DNA of 64,000 nucleotides, taken from the NCBI RefSeq assembly GCF_024166365.1, contig NC_064830.1, positions 90,450,968 to 90,514,967 of the forward strand, written 5' to 3'. The DNA is from Elephas maximus indicus (Eukaryota; Chordata; Mammalia; Proboscidea; Elephantidae). Below the pieces are notes generated by a model. That model ran no database searches, had not been told where the DNA came from, and saw only the letters and a list, made by a program, of their open reading frames with translations. Numbering within the stretch: position 1 is the stretch's first letter; each line of letters begins with the position of its first letter. The position numbers and the translations under genes were made by a program. This document shows, piece after piece, positions 10,167 to 22,689 of the stretch.

Positions 10167-10718
10167 GGGTAGAAGACATTTGCGGTGATGACCAGGGCCA
10201 GGAAGCCTGGGGATGCTGTGTGATTTTCACAGTCAAGTCTCCTCTCTGAGTCTCAGTTTCCTTACCTGTGGTGGGGAGGGGCTGGACTAGATAATTTTCT
10301 GAGATTCCACTGTCTTAGTTTGGGTCGCCCCAGAATCAGATCTTCAGACAAAGATTCCAGTGAAAGCAGGCTTATTTGCAAGGTGCAGGAAACACTTGCA
10401 GGGGAGTAGGGAGGCGAGACCAGAAGGGGAGGCCACCAGCGAAGGTACAATATGAAGAAAGTGTCGAAAGAAAAATATCTGATGAGTAAGTCACTTATGT
10501 AGCCTTAAAAGGTTATTGGGTGGAAAAAACTGTGAACAGGGAGTATCTTTCTGGAGAAACGAGCTTGTCATGTTACAATCTTGATTAGCTTATATAAAGT
10601 ACAAACTCTTAGGGTGTTCCCAAAAAGACATTTAAAATGATTGCTTGTCATTCACTTAATCAGCAGGAGGCAGCTGGGATTGGTTTATTAAGGTTTGCGT
10701 GTCTGCATTCTATAGACT

Positions 10719-11356
10719 GTGGTTGTTGTTGTTAGGTGCCATTGAGTTGGTTCCGACTCATAGCGACCCTATATACAACAGAATGAAACACCTCTCGGTC
10801 CTCCACCATCCTCACAATCATTGCTATGTTTGAGACCATCATTGCAGCCACTGTGTCAATCCATATCTTTAAGGGTCTTCCTCATTTTTGTTTACCCGCT
10901 ACCTTCCATGTCATTAAGGCTAACTCTACTTTGAGGAGGCAGATCTTCCCCAGTGGTATTTTGAGTGCCTTCCAACCCTGGTGGTTTAGTGGTTAAGAGT
11001 TTGGCTGCTAACGAAAAGGCTGGCAGTTCATATCCACCAGACGCTCCTTGGAAACCCTATGGGGCAGTTCTACTCTGTCCTATAGGGTTGCTATAAGTCA
11101 AAATTGACTCGATGGCAACTGGTTTTTTTTTTTTTTTTTTGGTCCAACCTGAGGGGCTCATCATCCGGCAGTATGTCAAACAACGTTTCGCTGCTATTCA
11201 TAAAGTTTTCACTGGTCAGGTCCTTCTTCCTACTCTGTCTTAGTCTAGAAGCTCTGCTGAAACCTGCTGGTATTTGAAATACTGGTGGTATAGCTTCTAG
11301 CACCACAGCAACACTCAAGCCACCACAGAACGACAAACCGACAGATGCAAGGTGGG
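10719..11356 (-). mobile_element. Internally deleted RTE derivative with 11-bp target duplication
   Basis: Flanked by a perfect direct repeat TTCTATAGACT (10708-10718 and 11357-11367). Bases 10719-about 10904 match the antisense RTE 3' end. About 10905-10973 plus 11141-11356 match the antisense RTE 5' region (equivalent to about 47160-47470). The whole open reading frame between is missing. A later SINE sits inside at 10974-11140. The target duplication around the whole shows that it was inserted as one unit. Confidence 0.8.
10974..11140 (+). mobile_element. AfroSINE, nested in the deleted RTE
   Basis: tRNA-like head with A-box region 'gtttagtggttaagag' and B-box region 'ggcagttcatatccacc', then RTE-like 3' end 'tcaaaattgactcgatggc' and a T-rich tail. 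A short TCCAAC duplication lies on both sides. Confidence 0.9.
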
Positions 11357-11581
11357 TTCTATAGACTAGCTAAGGCTAATCTAATTATTTTAATCTTTTC
11401 CCAGAGCTGTCTTTGTCACAAAATTTTAGTTTCCTTGAAGGGTTAGGAGTTAAGTTTAAACAAGGTGGGCCATATTCTTTAACACAGGTTAGCACTGTAG
11501 GAGATTGAAACTTCATTCTACAGAGAAAAAGTGAAAAAGACACGTGCTTCATCCCACCTGAGGGCAAGCGATCTGGATTCT

Positions 11582-11846
11582 TGTCTTACTCATCTAGTGC
11601 TGCTATAACAGAAATATCACAAGCGGATGGCTTTAACAAAGAGAAATTTATTCTATCACAGTCTAGGAGGCTAGAAGACTGAATTCAGGGTGCCAGTTCC
11701 AGGAGAAGTCTTTCTCCCTCTGTCGGCTCTGGGGGAAGGTCCTTGTTATCAATCCTCCCAGGTTGAGGAGCTTCTCCACGCAGGTACCCCGTGTCCAAAG
11801 AACATGCTATTCTCCTGGCTCTTGTTTCTTGGTGGTATGAGGTCCC
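11582..11846 (-). mobile_element. Truncated MaLR-like LTR
   Basis: Starts 'tgtcttactcatctagtgctg' like the other copies of this family. It runs through 'gagcttctccacgcagg' to 'ggtatgaggtcccc', where an AfroSINE takes over. The remaining LTR half is not found beyond the SINE. Confidence 0.75.
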
Positions 11847-12012
11847 CAAACCAAACCAAGGCTGTTGCTATCGAGTCAATTCTGACTCATCGTGACCCTC
11901 TAGGACATAGAACTGCCCCACAGGGTTTCCAAGGAGCAGCTAGCTGGTGGATTCGAGCTCCTTACCTTTTGGCTAGCAGCAGAGCTCTTAACCACTGTGC
12001 CACCAGGGCTCC
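11847..12012 (-). mobile_element. AfroSINE (minus)
   Basis: Antisense copy. The tail 'aaaccaaaccaagg' is on the left, then 'atcgagtcaattctgactcat', 'acagggtttccaaggagcag' and the tRNA-like head 'gagctcttaaccactgtgcc' at the right. Confidence 0.9.
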
Positions 12013-13145
12013 GAGGACTGCTCCAAGGGGAGTTAATTCTGCTGCACTTCTAGCCTGCTCTTCACAAAGGCAGAGTCAGCTTCTGAGGCTTCAAAGAAAG
12101 GGCCCAGGCAGGGAGAAGCAGATAAGGCAGTGGAAAGTCCCTGGAGCACACAGAAATGATGAAACCCAAGGGATATGGGTGGGGCCCGACAGTGTCAGTC
12201 ACAGCCTCCAACTCTGATTTGCTTAGTCTCCAAGCCTGAAGGTGGAGGCAGCAGAAGGGCCCCCAGAGGACTCTTAACTCCATGAATGTGAGCAAGACAG
12301 AAAGGGAGAGGCTGAGGACAAGTAGAGCTGGCCTGGGAGGGCACAGCACCAAAGCAGGCATCCCTGTTGAAACTGAGTAGCCCCGGAGAGTATGGTGCTT
12401 TTTCCCTACTGAGGGCCAAGCTACACTCTTTCTGGAGCTGCTGGGGCCTGGCCTTGCCTGTACCTGAGTGTCTGGAGTAACATTCGAGGGTTGGAGAAGG
12501 GAGTGTGTAGGTGGCTCTGTGGAACATCAGCCATTAGACTAGATTTTTTAGGGACCGAAGCCAGAATGGATTTCCCAAGCATGACTAGCAGCTAGGCCAG
12601 AATGCCTGGGTTTCTGAATGGGGAGCACGTACAGCGGAGTGGGAGGGAGCCTGAGGGACAGGTGTTGGGTCTGGGGCCCTAGGGGGAACGGGATGAATAC
12701 CAGTTCTACGAGAGAGAAACCAGGAAGGAATGGAGGCCAGACCCACGGTCCTGGAAGGAGGAGGTGGGTAAGAATCAAAGGGTGGGCCCTGGTGGAGGAG
12801 ATGATGGGGTGAGGGATACAGGAGGGCTGGACATTAGATCTCTCTGCTGTTGGGAGGGGCTGGAAACCTGTAACCAGGGATACCTGTTGTGTTTTGTCCC
12901 TGCCCAGTATTCAGTCATCCTTCCTCTCTTAATAGGAGCTTCACCAATAATTTGGCTTAAATTACTCATTTTGTTGGTGAGGAAACTGAGGTCTAACCAC
13001 AGGAATTAGTTTTCAAAGTAATGAGACAAGTTAGTGACAGAACCAAGGTCAGGAGGCAGATCTCCCAACTCCTAGTTCAGAATCCTTTTTGGAACATAAC
13101 CCTCACTTTTAGGAGAAGTGTAAGATTCCCAGTGCAGATACCATA
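12013..13145 (+). other. Intergenic sequence, mostly unassigned
   Basis: No gene recognised. 12935-13100 contains a MIR-like block ('ggtgaggaaactgaggtcta', 'agttagtgacagaaccaagg'). 12013-12930 is GC-rich single-copy-looking sequence whose open frames have no coding character. Confidence 0.4.
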
Positions 13146-14150
13146 CACTTTTTTTTTTTTTAATCCTTTAGTGCACAGAATTGGATTAAGCATGATCTTT
13201 CATCTCCACAACATCAATTGGTCTATGCTTGCCCTTGTTTTTGAATTGTATAAAAGGGACATGACAAATACATTGTCATCTGGGACTGGCTTGCTTATTT
13301 TAAATAATTTTATTATATTTTCAAACCCACAAAACAATGAAAGAATATCATGAACCTTTATATACGCACCACTTAGCTTCAGCAGCTATCAAGATTTGGC
13401 CACATTTGCTTCATCTATCACATTTTTCTTTCTCTTGAAATATTTTAAAGCAAATCCTAGAGATCTTATTTCACTTGCGCGTACGTCGTACTCACCTCTA
13501 AAAACAGTTGACATTTTCTTATATAGTCATCATTATCATACCTAACAAAATCAACACTAATTCTTTAGCACCATCTAATCCCAGGGACCTGCTAATTTGA
13601 TTTACCGTTATGAAACTAGAATTCATCTGTGGTGTCCTGTTTGGCTGTAAAATGTTCTACTTATCCATTGTGTCCGTCCATTCTCTTGTCAATGGGCACT
13701 TGGGTTATTTCCGTTTTTTTTTCTTTGCCCTTATGGACAGTGAGTATTTTTGCATATATATGTCTCTTGGTGCATATATGCTAAAATTAATTTTGGATGT
13801 TACCTAAAACTGGAGTTGCTGGGTCAAATATTGTGCAGTGTCCAAACCTGTGTTTTCAAAAGTGGTTCTATCAGTTTTGACACTAACCAGCAATATATTC
13901 AAAATCCCATTGATTTACAACCTCTCTAATACTTGCATGTGTCTACTGGGTTGTAAAGTAAAATTCATGTTTTTACTGTGGTTACATTCAGAAAAGTTTG
14001 AAGAACATTGGTTTAAAGAGTCAAATACTTACCTTAGGTTGTTACAAAACCCAGCAGTCCTTGGGTCCTCCTTCCATTCCCCACTCCCCAGAGACAATCA
14101 CTCTCAGCTCCTTTAACTGTTTATTTTGTATTTATCTCCATAACTCTAAA
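13146..14150 (-). mobile_element. Old L1 3'-end remnant (minus)
   Basis: Antisense L1 landmarks: 'ttatccattgtgtccgtcca', 'caatgggcacttgggttatt', 'ggagttgctgggtcaaat'. Diverged and interrupted; ends approximate. Confidence 0.6.
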
Positions 14151-14340
14151 TAACACACTTATAATGTTGCTTTTTAATTTTTCAGTTTCAAGTACTGTTT
14201 GTTATTCTTTCTACTATGGAAGATGAAGGTTTCTGCTCTTGTTTTACCACTCCCTCTCCCTTTCCTCCATCATTCCTGTATAGTTCAATCTTTATTTTCA
14301 TTAATTCGGTGTTCCAGGTTTACAGGATTCCAAGTCGAAG

Positions 14341-14493
14341 TCAGTTGCCGTTGAGCCGACTCCAACTCGCAGCGTCCCTATAGGACAGGATAGAACTACC
14401 CCACAGGGTTTCCAGGGAGTGCCTGGTCTATTTGAACTGCGGACCTTTTGGTTAGCAGCCGTAGCTCTTAGCCATTACGCCACCAGGGTTTCC
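14341..14493 (-). mobile_element. AfroSINE (minus)
   Basis: From 'tcagttgccgttgagccgac' to 'attacgccaccagggtttcc'. Standard short subfamily in antisense orientation. Confidence 0.9.
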
Positions 14494-14635
14494 TTACGTT
14501 ATTAAGATTATGTAAATGCAATCCATGGCTGAGACGTGTAATATATTCTGTTTTCTTTTCCTTTCTTGCGTAACGTTTTGTTTTCTCTACAGTTAATAAT
14601 CATCTTGTTTATTTGGTTTCTTAGTTACCTTAGTA

Positions 14636-14841
14636 AACTACCAGTCGCCACTGAGTCGACTCCTACTCATGGCAACTGCATGTGTGTCAGAGTAGAACTG
14701 TGCCCCATAGGGTTTTCAAGGGCTGGTTTTTCAGAAGTAGATTGCCAGGCCTTTCTTCTGAGGTGCCTCTGGGTAGACTTGAGCCTCCAACCTTTGGTTA
14801 GCAGCTGAGTGCGTTAACCATTTGCACCAACCAGGGGCTCC
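14636..14841 (-). mobile_element. AfroSINE, long subfamily (minus)
   Basis: Carries the extra internal block 'agattgccaggcctttcttc' followed by 'tgaggtgcctctgggtagac' that the short subfamily lacks. Head 'gcgttaaccatttgcaccaa' at the right. The same subfamily recurs at 15755 and 56446. Confidence 0.88.
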
Positions 14842-15754
14842 GGTTACGTTAGTAGTTACCAATACATTAGTTGCAAAACTCTCTGCCAGTTGTCTAAATC
14901 ACCTCTCAATATGTCCAGACACACCAGGTGTTCCACCCAGTGAGCTATTTGTCCTTTTCGTCTTCTCTTCTCCTTGTCTTCCTCAGTCCCAGCCCCCAAG
15001 GCCATCACCCCTCTCTCTCTCTGGTGCAGAGATCACACTACTTATTGTTCGAGCCACTGCAGTCTGGTTTTCACACGTATCACATCTTTCTCAAGGTCCT
15101 TTTTGTATTTCTAAACTCAGTGGATACTTTTCTGGTTCTCACCTTAACCGCTCAGCAGCATTTGACATGGCTGACCTCTGACTTCCTTGAAGCAGTCTCC
15201 CCACACCTGTTTATCATCTGTCTCTCTGCCTTGGTTTGTGTTCTTCCAGAAGCAGACCCTGAAATAAGGATTTAAGTTCAAGTAGTTTATTTGGGAGCTG
15301 CAAGGGTCACTGGGAGAGGAGCAAGGATCTGATGCAGGGAAGGGAAGGCAGCCAATAATGGGTGAATTATTAAGCCTGCTATCTCAGTGGGTGACTGAAC
15401 CTAAGTCCAGTGGGGAAACTCTGGGAAACAATGAAAAACACACACTTCAGAATTATCCCACCTAAGGTGTGAGGCAGCTGGGGTATTTATATACTGACTT
15501 CTCAAAGTAATTGGTTAAGAGAAGCTTTGGGAGTAGGGTAGGGGTTTAATTCCCTTGTACTTTTAGTCTGATGGTTGCAGGCAGAGCAGCCTTCTGGAAG
15601 TTGACCGGAAGGGTCTGAGGGGTGTTAGAATCTGAAGGATGGAGAGAGAGGCACTGACAGTGTCTCCTATAATCCCCGTATAGAATGTAAGTTCCATGAA
15701 GGCAGGGACCTTGTGTGTTTTGTTCAATTCTAGATCCCCAAATGCCTGGCGTAT
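14842..15754 (+). other. Intergenic sequence with ancient LINE/LTR-like remnants
   Basis: 15100-15200 ('gctcagcagcatttgacatg') resembles an old LINE2-type 3' region. 15240-15545 ('caagtagtttatttgggagc') resembles the LTR-like block seen near 10360. No gene recognised. Confidence 0.35.
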
Positions 15755-15979
15755 TAAAAAACAAAACAAAACCCAAACCAGTTGCTGCTGAGTCAATCCT
15801 GACTCATGGCGACCTCGTGTACATTCAAGTGGACTTGTGCTCTATAGGGTTTTCAATGGCCGATTTTTTGCAAGTAGATAGCCAGGCCCATCTTCTGAGG
15901 CACCTCTGGGTGGACTCAAACTTCAAACCTTTTGGTTAGCAGCCATACACATTAATTGTTTGCACCACCCAGGGACTCT
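15755..15979 (-). mobile_element. AfroSINE, long subfamily (minus)
   Basis: Tail 'aaaacaaaacaaaaccc', then 'gctgagtcaatcctgactca', the long-subfamily insert, and head end 'tgcaccacccagggactc'. Approximate target duplication ctggcgta/ctggcaca. Confidence 0.88.
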
Positions 15980-16399
15980 GCTGGCACATACATATTATTT
16001 TCATGAATAAATGAATGAATAAGTGAATTCATTAATTCAGTTGTGAAGGTCCAGCAAGAGGCTAAACAAACTGCAATGGTAGATACTGGGGAAGCTAACG
16101 CTTTAGGTAAGGGAGACTTATTTTTTAGGGAAAAAGAAGTGAGGAGAAACTTTACAGTAATAAAGAGGAACTTGGCAACAATTCAGCTCAGGCTATTCAT
16201 GGACTTCAAATGAAATGAGATGAAGTCACTGGGCCCTTAATAATGCCACTGAGCTGCTGAATTAGTCAACCTCAGAGACTCCCTCTAGTCTTGTACTGTG
16301 ATATGTTACCCTTGCTATGGTTTTAGTTGAGACAACTATTATTTGCAACCCAAAGCGTCCCTACAGATATAAGCTCTATTGTAAAAACTTGGTATATAA

Positions 16400-16550
16400 T
16401 TATATAACTTCTATGTGTTTTAGTTTCTTCATCTGTAAAATGGGGATAATAATACCTCCTTTATAGAATTTCTATGAACATTGAGTTAACATATTTAGAC
16501 CTGTGCTTGGCACAGAATAAATGCTCAATCAATGTCAGTTGTCATTAGTG
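16400..16550 (-). repeat. MIR-like fragment
   Basis: 'tcttcatctgtaaaatgggg' and 'gtgcttggcacagaataaat' are typical MIR sequence. Confidence 0.65.
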
Positions 16551-16574
16551 TTTAATTATTATTTTAAAAAACAC

Positions 16575-16850
16575 AACATTTAAAAAAATTTACTTTATTT
16601 TTATTGTTGTTGAGAATATACACAGCAGAACAGACACCAATTCAACAATTTCTGCATGTACAATTCAGTGACATTGATTACATTCTTTGAGTTGTGTAAC
16701 CATTCTCACCCTCCTTTTCTGAGTTGCTCCTCCATCATTAACATAATCAACATTTTTTATACTATGTGTTAACTAATTGTTCTATGTTCTTAAAAGTTGC
16801 AGTTTCCCAGAATTAAGTATTTTTAGTTGAATTTCCAATTAAAAAAATTT
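16575..16850 (-). mobile_element. L1 3'-UTR fragment (minus)
   Basis: 'caacaatttctgcatgtaca' and 'attcagtgacattgattaca' recur at 21490 and 37400 at the 3' ends of L1s in this window, so this is a 5'-truncated L1 end. Confidence 0.65.
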
Positions 16851-18053
16851 ACATTAATATATCATGGTCACAGAATGTGGTATGTATTATTTCTGCCCTT
16901 TTTGGCATAAAATTGGAATGGGTTTTATAAAAATGGGTTTAGTGATGAAACAGTTATATTCTATTTCTGAAAGTTAATCTTCAAAATACATATATTAATG
17001 CTACATTATTAATTGTGTTGTTCAGACCAACCAGTTAATTCCCATATATAATTAAATCTGAATTTGTCCTCCCTTTTCAACTTTATAATCTTTCCAAGAT
17101 CTACCTCCCCTACTTATATTCTAATCGGGCATCATTTTAACTTCTCAAATTCTGGTTTGTTTCTATACTCAGTTCCTCACCTCTGAGACCTTCCTGTTCT
17201 CTAGCCTCAAAATAATTTTCATTATCAGTATTCTGGAAAATGACTCCCAGCCATGGCTCTCCTACTCCTACTCCTGGGCCCCTTATTAAACAACACTTCC
17301 TCTTGCTCTATTGTGAGCAGGAAGTGTCTGAAACCAAAGTTCCTTCTTTCTAGACACTGTCAAATTCCAACCCTCCTCTCTCCCCCATCAGCCAATGGTC
17401 CTGGCACTCAGTCTTGGGCCCCATTATTGCTCTGGTTTTCTGCTGCAATGGTTATTACACTTTTATATCTGAAGGCTAATTTTTTGAGGGCAAAAGACAC
17501 TATGGAACTACCCACTTTATCTTACTTAGGTTTCATTGGCATTTTTATAATGGAGATAGGGAGAAGAGTTTTCAGTGTGAACTAAGGAGCCAGGAGCTAG
17601 ACCAGTCCTGCAGTGATATCTTTTGCACTTCTCCCTGTTGTTTCCTTCTTTCCTGACCCTTCTTTACTCCCCAGACCAGTGGCATTTTTTGTCTTCCAGA
17701 GCTGAATTTTCTATTATTTATATGTTCAGTTAACATTTGCTAAGCTCCTTTAAATGTGTCATGTACCATGCTCAGCCTTGGGCATGTACCTGTAGATAAT
17801 TCAAAATTATTGCCTTTAATAAGCTCATAGCATCGTGAGAGAAATAACCTTGTGAACACTTAATAAGATCACAGTGTGAGAACTGCTAATAGAACTATAG
17901 GCAACACAGCCTGGGTGGGTCTGGGTAGGAAAATCAAGTCAGGCTTCCCAGGAGAGGTGACAGTTTGAGTTGGTCCTTGGAAAGCAAGTAGGAATTTCTA
18001 AGGATGACAAAAGTAGCAGAAGGCTAGCATTCCAGACATGTTCAATGATAGGC
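16851..18053 (+). other. Intergenic sequence, ancient repeat remnants only
   Basis: 17080-17560 contains blocks that look like old LINE2-type sequence. 17720-17960 resembles the old mammalian repeat also seen at 35430 and 57000. No gene recognised. Confidence 0.35.
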
Positions 18054-18597
18054 TGTGTTAATTATCTAAAGCTGCATAACAAATGACCCCAAACTTAGTG
18101 GCTCAAAACAACAATAATCATTTCTTATCTCTCATGATTTCTGTGGGTCAGGAAATTGGAACTGACTTGGCTGAGCAGTTCTGGCCCAGGTTCTCTCATG
18201 AGGTTGTGGTCAGGTGTCAGCTGGTGCTGCAGTCATTTGAAGACTTGACTAGAGTTGAAGGATCTACTTCTAAAGGAGCTCATATGGATGGTGAGTTGGT
18301 GCTGGCTGTTGGTGGGAGGCCTCAGTTCTTCTCCATGGAATTCTCTTGACAGGAGTGTTGTGAGGCGTGTCCTCACAACATGGTGGCTGGTTTCCTCCAT
18401 AGAGAGGGTAATCCAAGGGAGCAAGGCAGAAGCTGAAATGTCTTTTATTCACTAGACTTGGAAGTCACATGACTTTACTTCTATATTCTATTGGTCACAT
18501 AGGCCAGCCATAATTCAGTGTGACAAGGGACTGTACAAGGGTATAAATATTAGGAGATGAAGATCATTGGGGGCCATTTTGGATGCTGGCTACCACA
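18054..18597 (-). mobile_element. Solitary LTR, ERVL/MaLR-type, different family from the others
   Basis: About 544 bp bounded by TG...CA. Read on the minus strand it starts TGTGGTAGCCAGC and ends near 'gcagctttagataattaaca'. The overall pattern (polyadenylation region next to 'ccactaagtttgggg') is that of an old mammalian LTR. Family not assigned. Confidence 0.55.
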
Positions 18598-21452
18598 GGC
18601 TAGGCATGGCTGAGGTAGTGTACTTGGGTTCTGAATGGATAGAAATGAGGCTGAAAAGCTAGTTGTGGGATAAGTTGTCAAGAGCTAAGGAGTTTGACAT
18701 TTAAACAGTCCTGCCGCAGACTTTGTGAGAGTTCAGCTGTTTCCATCAGGGTCACATTGAGAGTGTGGTTGGCCAGAGATCACTTGCATGGCAGGGTCAA
18801 CCATACACTGCCCCCACCCCTGAAACAGTTCTTCCTGCATCACACCCTTGAAAGCAGAAGTAGCTCAGGGTCTGACCTGAGCAGGACAGTGGAAAAAACT
18901 ACTCTTTCCTGGAGTAAGACAGGAAGGAAGTTGCACTGGTTGGGGGAGAAGAACCACAAACATTTTTACGTGGTTTCTTTTGCTTCTGGAGCTGAGGAGC
19001 TTGAATGCAAATGTCAAAGGGCAATAATTTCTTACCAGTTCCATGGGGCAGGTCATTTCTGGAGAGCGGGTCAGATATGTCTTAAGATAGTTGACTCTGT
19101 TCAATTCCAAAGAGGTGGGCACAGGCCTAGGAAACCACAGTAATTGTATTATTTTCCTCCCAGTCATATTGACTATACAAACAGTATTATGACAATATTC
19201 AAGAAAATAAGAAAAAGCAACACATAGTCCCACCACCATAATATATCAGCTTTCCTATACTCACTGACAGGCCTCATCCCTGCTCAAGTATCATTTACCA
19301 ACTTGTGATCAGCCAGGTTTAATTCTGTATCATGGCTTTGTTGTTTAACACTTTATCATAAATAGTTTCATGTAGCTCCATAAGGCTTATAATTTTAATG
19401 GTTATATAATATTCCATTAAGCCAAGAGATTTTACTATTTTAGGCAACGCTGCACAGAATAATTTTCTACATATAGTTTTTTGCTTCTTAGGAATTCCTT
19501 CCTCAGGTTATCATTTTTAAGATGACACAACTGGGGCAAATTGGATGCACATTTTGAGACTTCTTACTACTCACTACCAAATGATTTTCCAAATGGGTTG
19601 TATGACATAAATTCGATTTGTCTCCTCTAAATTTTATTTATTTTGTTGTACATTCTATTTTTAAGCCAACATTTGTAAAGTACTTAATAGTTTCAACAGT
19701 TTCATGTATTTCATATCAAGCACCCTCACAAAGTCTGTGGCAGGACTGTTTAAATGTCAAACTCCTTAGCTCTGACAAGTTGGTATGACTTCTACTTCCT
19801 GAGGCAGATACTTTAGTGGGTTAACTCTCTCTTCTGTGTCTCTCCCCAACAGGCAGACTGGAAAAGCTATGTACATGCTTTCCCAGTCTGTCTTACAGCT
19901 AGGAGTGGTCATGTGATTCCGCTCTGGTCAATGAGATGTAAAGGAAGGTCTGCAAGGGCTTCTGGGAAAGCACTGGCTTTCCTGATGGGCAGAGGGGTTG
20001 ATACCTCCCCTCCCTGCACTTCCTGCCTAGAATGTGTAAGTGATGCTTGCAGCTTCAGCAAACTAAGCTATGAAGGAGCAGAAGTAATAGGAAGGGAAGG
20101 AAACTGATTCACAGAGGAACAGATATACCGTAAGGAGGCTACATGGTCCCTGAGAGAGTGGTGGAAAGTGAGCCCTGGAGCAGCCTGGGCTCTGGGGGTG
20201 TTTTCCAATATTAGTCCTGTTCCCTCACATGGTCACACCTGAGCACACAAGTATCTTCACATACAGTCCTCATTTTCTTGCAGAAATTTGGGCAGGTCTC
20301 TATTCCTAGCAAACAGTCAAGCCTGCAGGGAACATGGCTGTTTTCTTGAAATTTCTACTCCATGTCAGTGGACTCAAAGGATCAAGGGCTACTAGGGATT
20401 TTATTTTGCCCAGTTCACATGAGGAGAGGTGGGTGTTCACACCAGAGGCCCCTTGTTTGCTGTCTGAACTACTTGTGGCCTGCAGGTAGTGTGAAGGATG
20501 AAGCAGCCTGTAAGGATGACAAGCAAACTTCCCTGATTTTCCAACAATTTCAACTTCAGTATTTTGTCCTGTTATCAAAGTATGCCCTCAATTTGTAGCC
20601 AAATAAGGCCAAAAGCAACAGGAAAAGGGGCTTCCATTTAATCCATCTTTATACCATCTTAGAAGCAGCATTAGTCAGTAGAAAGCCGATCAGGCACAGG
20701 ACTGCTCTATGGAGACTCAGATATAACCGTGCCTGCTCTGTACCACTGGAATCCACCCAACATAATGGTTAAGAGCATGACAGTGCATCAGGGTTCAATC
20801 ACTGGCTCTGCCTTCTATCAGCCATGTGACTTTGGGCAAGTTAACTTACCTTTCTGAGCCTCATTTTCTTTATCATATAATTGGAGATCATATTACCCAT
20901 TGTGGACATTTTTTGTTTTTAGGCCACCTAATGTCCATTCCTCCCTTCTTTTGTTAATAGCACCCAATTTAGTTTTGGGCAATTATCTCTCCACCATTGT
21001 ATGCAGTCTTGGTGACATAGTAGGTGTCTTGCCCTTCCTTAACTAAGTGGTTGGTCTCTTGCCTAAAGCTAGGTCAAGCAAACTCTCTAATTTTTAATTT
21101 TGAGTTTTGAGCACAGTGATGCAAGGATAGAAAATTAACGTTTGTTTTCTTTCTTCGCAGTGACAGCATCCCAAAGAGACTACCAGTTCCCTGCTGGCAG
21201 CAACTGCAAAACCATGGTTTCTGTCTCTTCTAAGTCTGCTTCTTCAACTTGCCCTCCTGTTCTGTGAGGCACCCCATTTCTTTCCAGTAAATTCTATTTT
21301 TTACATCTTACCCAGAATTTGTTTCTGTTTTTTTACCCAAAAGGCCCTAACTAATGAACTACTTAACAAAGATTTGTGATTATTAAATTAAATAATCTAT
21401 GTGAAAAACTTAGCACAGTGCCTGGCGTATAGGATGTGTCCAACAAATGGTA
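18598..21452 (+). other. Intergenic sequence with L1 and MIR remnants
   Basis: 19330-19640 is an old antisense L1 fragment ('ataatattccattaagcc'). 20755-20910 and 21355-21450 are MIR-like ('gccatgtgactttgggcaag', 'cttagcacagtgcctggcg'). 19770-20110 resembles an old DNA/LTR repeat. No gene recognised. Confidence 0.4.
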
Positions 21453-21542
21453 TTAAAAAAAATTGTTTTCAGTGAAGTTTTACACAGCAGCTTAGGTTTC
21501 CATTCAGCAATTTCTGCACAAGTTGTTCTGTGACATTGGTTA

Positions 21543-22100
21543 CATCAAAGAGTAAATTTTCTGAGTCTGTTAAAGTAAAAACAAAGAGTTTTATTGATGG
21601 GGACGCAATTTGTGAATTGGGAAATAGTGCAAGGAGGAATCTACACAGTGCTACAAATTGTGGGGGAATGAGAGAGATATTTATATAAGGAAAAGGGGGA
21701 GCTTCTAAGAAAAATTCTGATTGGTTGACATTTACTTTACAATTACAGAGTAGCCATGAAACAATCACAGGGTGATCTAAGGCTCCTTACTCAAATTATA
21801 TCTTGTTTAACACTAGATAGTTCTACTTTCTAAAATCCTGCTTGTATACATTGCACTATTTTTTCTGAGAACAATTGTTTTTCAAGACTTAATCTTTAAC
21901 TACAGGTTTCTATCTCTCCTGTTTATCTTATTTAGGAATTTTCTATTAGGGCAGTCAGGGGCTTGAGTCTTAGCAAAGATTCACTACAGGAGCAAAGATG
22001 GAGTCTACAGAGGCTAACTTAAACAAAATGGAGTCCAGTGCAGGCCCTGGGCCAGGCATCTCCATTGTGCTAAGGGCCTCAATTTAAGTGTCCTTACACA
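21543..22100 (-). repeat. 3' LTR of the provirus
   Basis: 558 bp, aligned along its length with 30462-31022, for example 'gaaaaattctgattggttgacatttac' (first 20 bases 'gaaaaattctgattggttga') and 'caggagcaaagatggagtct' in both. The outer end is CA where the other LTR has TG. The many differences between the two LTRs point to an old insertion. Confidence 0.87.
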
Positions 22101-22529
22101 GTCTCTATTTCTGATCATGAATTTCCATAGAAATTCTTTGATCACTATTATAAGAGTGTCTTCTTCTGCATGGACTTAGTCAATTTTATCTTATTTCTTA
22201 GGTGTTTGGTTACTTTAGTGAGCTTTCAAGACCTCATACATTACTCATAAAATGGAAAGTGGACACTATCTAGTTTTTGGTCTTCATCACGCTATGGCTT
22301 GGATCTCTGCTTCTGTGATCTTTAAATCTGAGTAAGTGTATGGCAAGGCTACATAGGAGAGACTGATTGGCTTACTGAGAAGGCTGTCCTCAAGGGGTAA
22401 TATCAGACTCATTTGGAAACCTAGTTTTAAAGCACATAGTTCTTTGCATGGCTAATCGTTTTGAGATATGGCTGCCAAAGTTAGATAAGTAGTACACAAT
22501 ACTTTTAATAAACCTTATGGTAACAATTA

Positions 22530-22689
22530 ACCAAAACCCACTGCAGTCGAGTCCATCCTGACTCATAGCGATGCTATAGGACAGAGTAGAACTGCTCCAT
22601 AGAGTTTCCAAGGAGCACCTGGCAGATTTGAGCTGCTGACCCTTTGGTTGGCAGCCATAGCACTTAACCGCTATGCCACCAGGGTTTCC
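22530..22689 (-). mobile_element. AfroSINE in env remnant (minus)
   Basis: From 'ccaaaacccactgcagtcga' to 'ctatgccaccagggtttcc'. Approximate target duplication gtaacaatta/tgataataat. Confidence 0.9.

Noticed and set aside
11690..12217. 175-codon plus-strand open frame
   Set aside because: It runs through an antisense LTR and a SINE; a chance frame in repeats.
17253..17585. 110-codon frame beginning MALLLLLLGPLL, resembling a signal peptide
   Set aside because: The sequence looks like an old LINE-type remnant; the hydrophobic start comes from a CTC/CTG-rich stretch and no domain follows.
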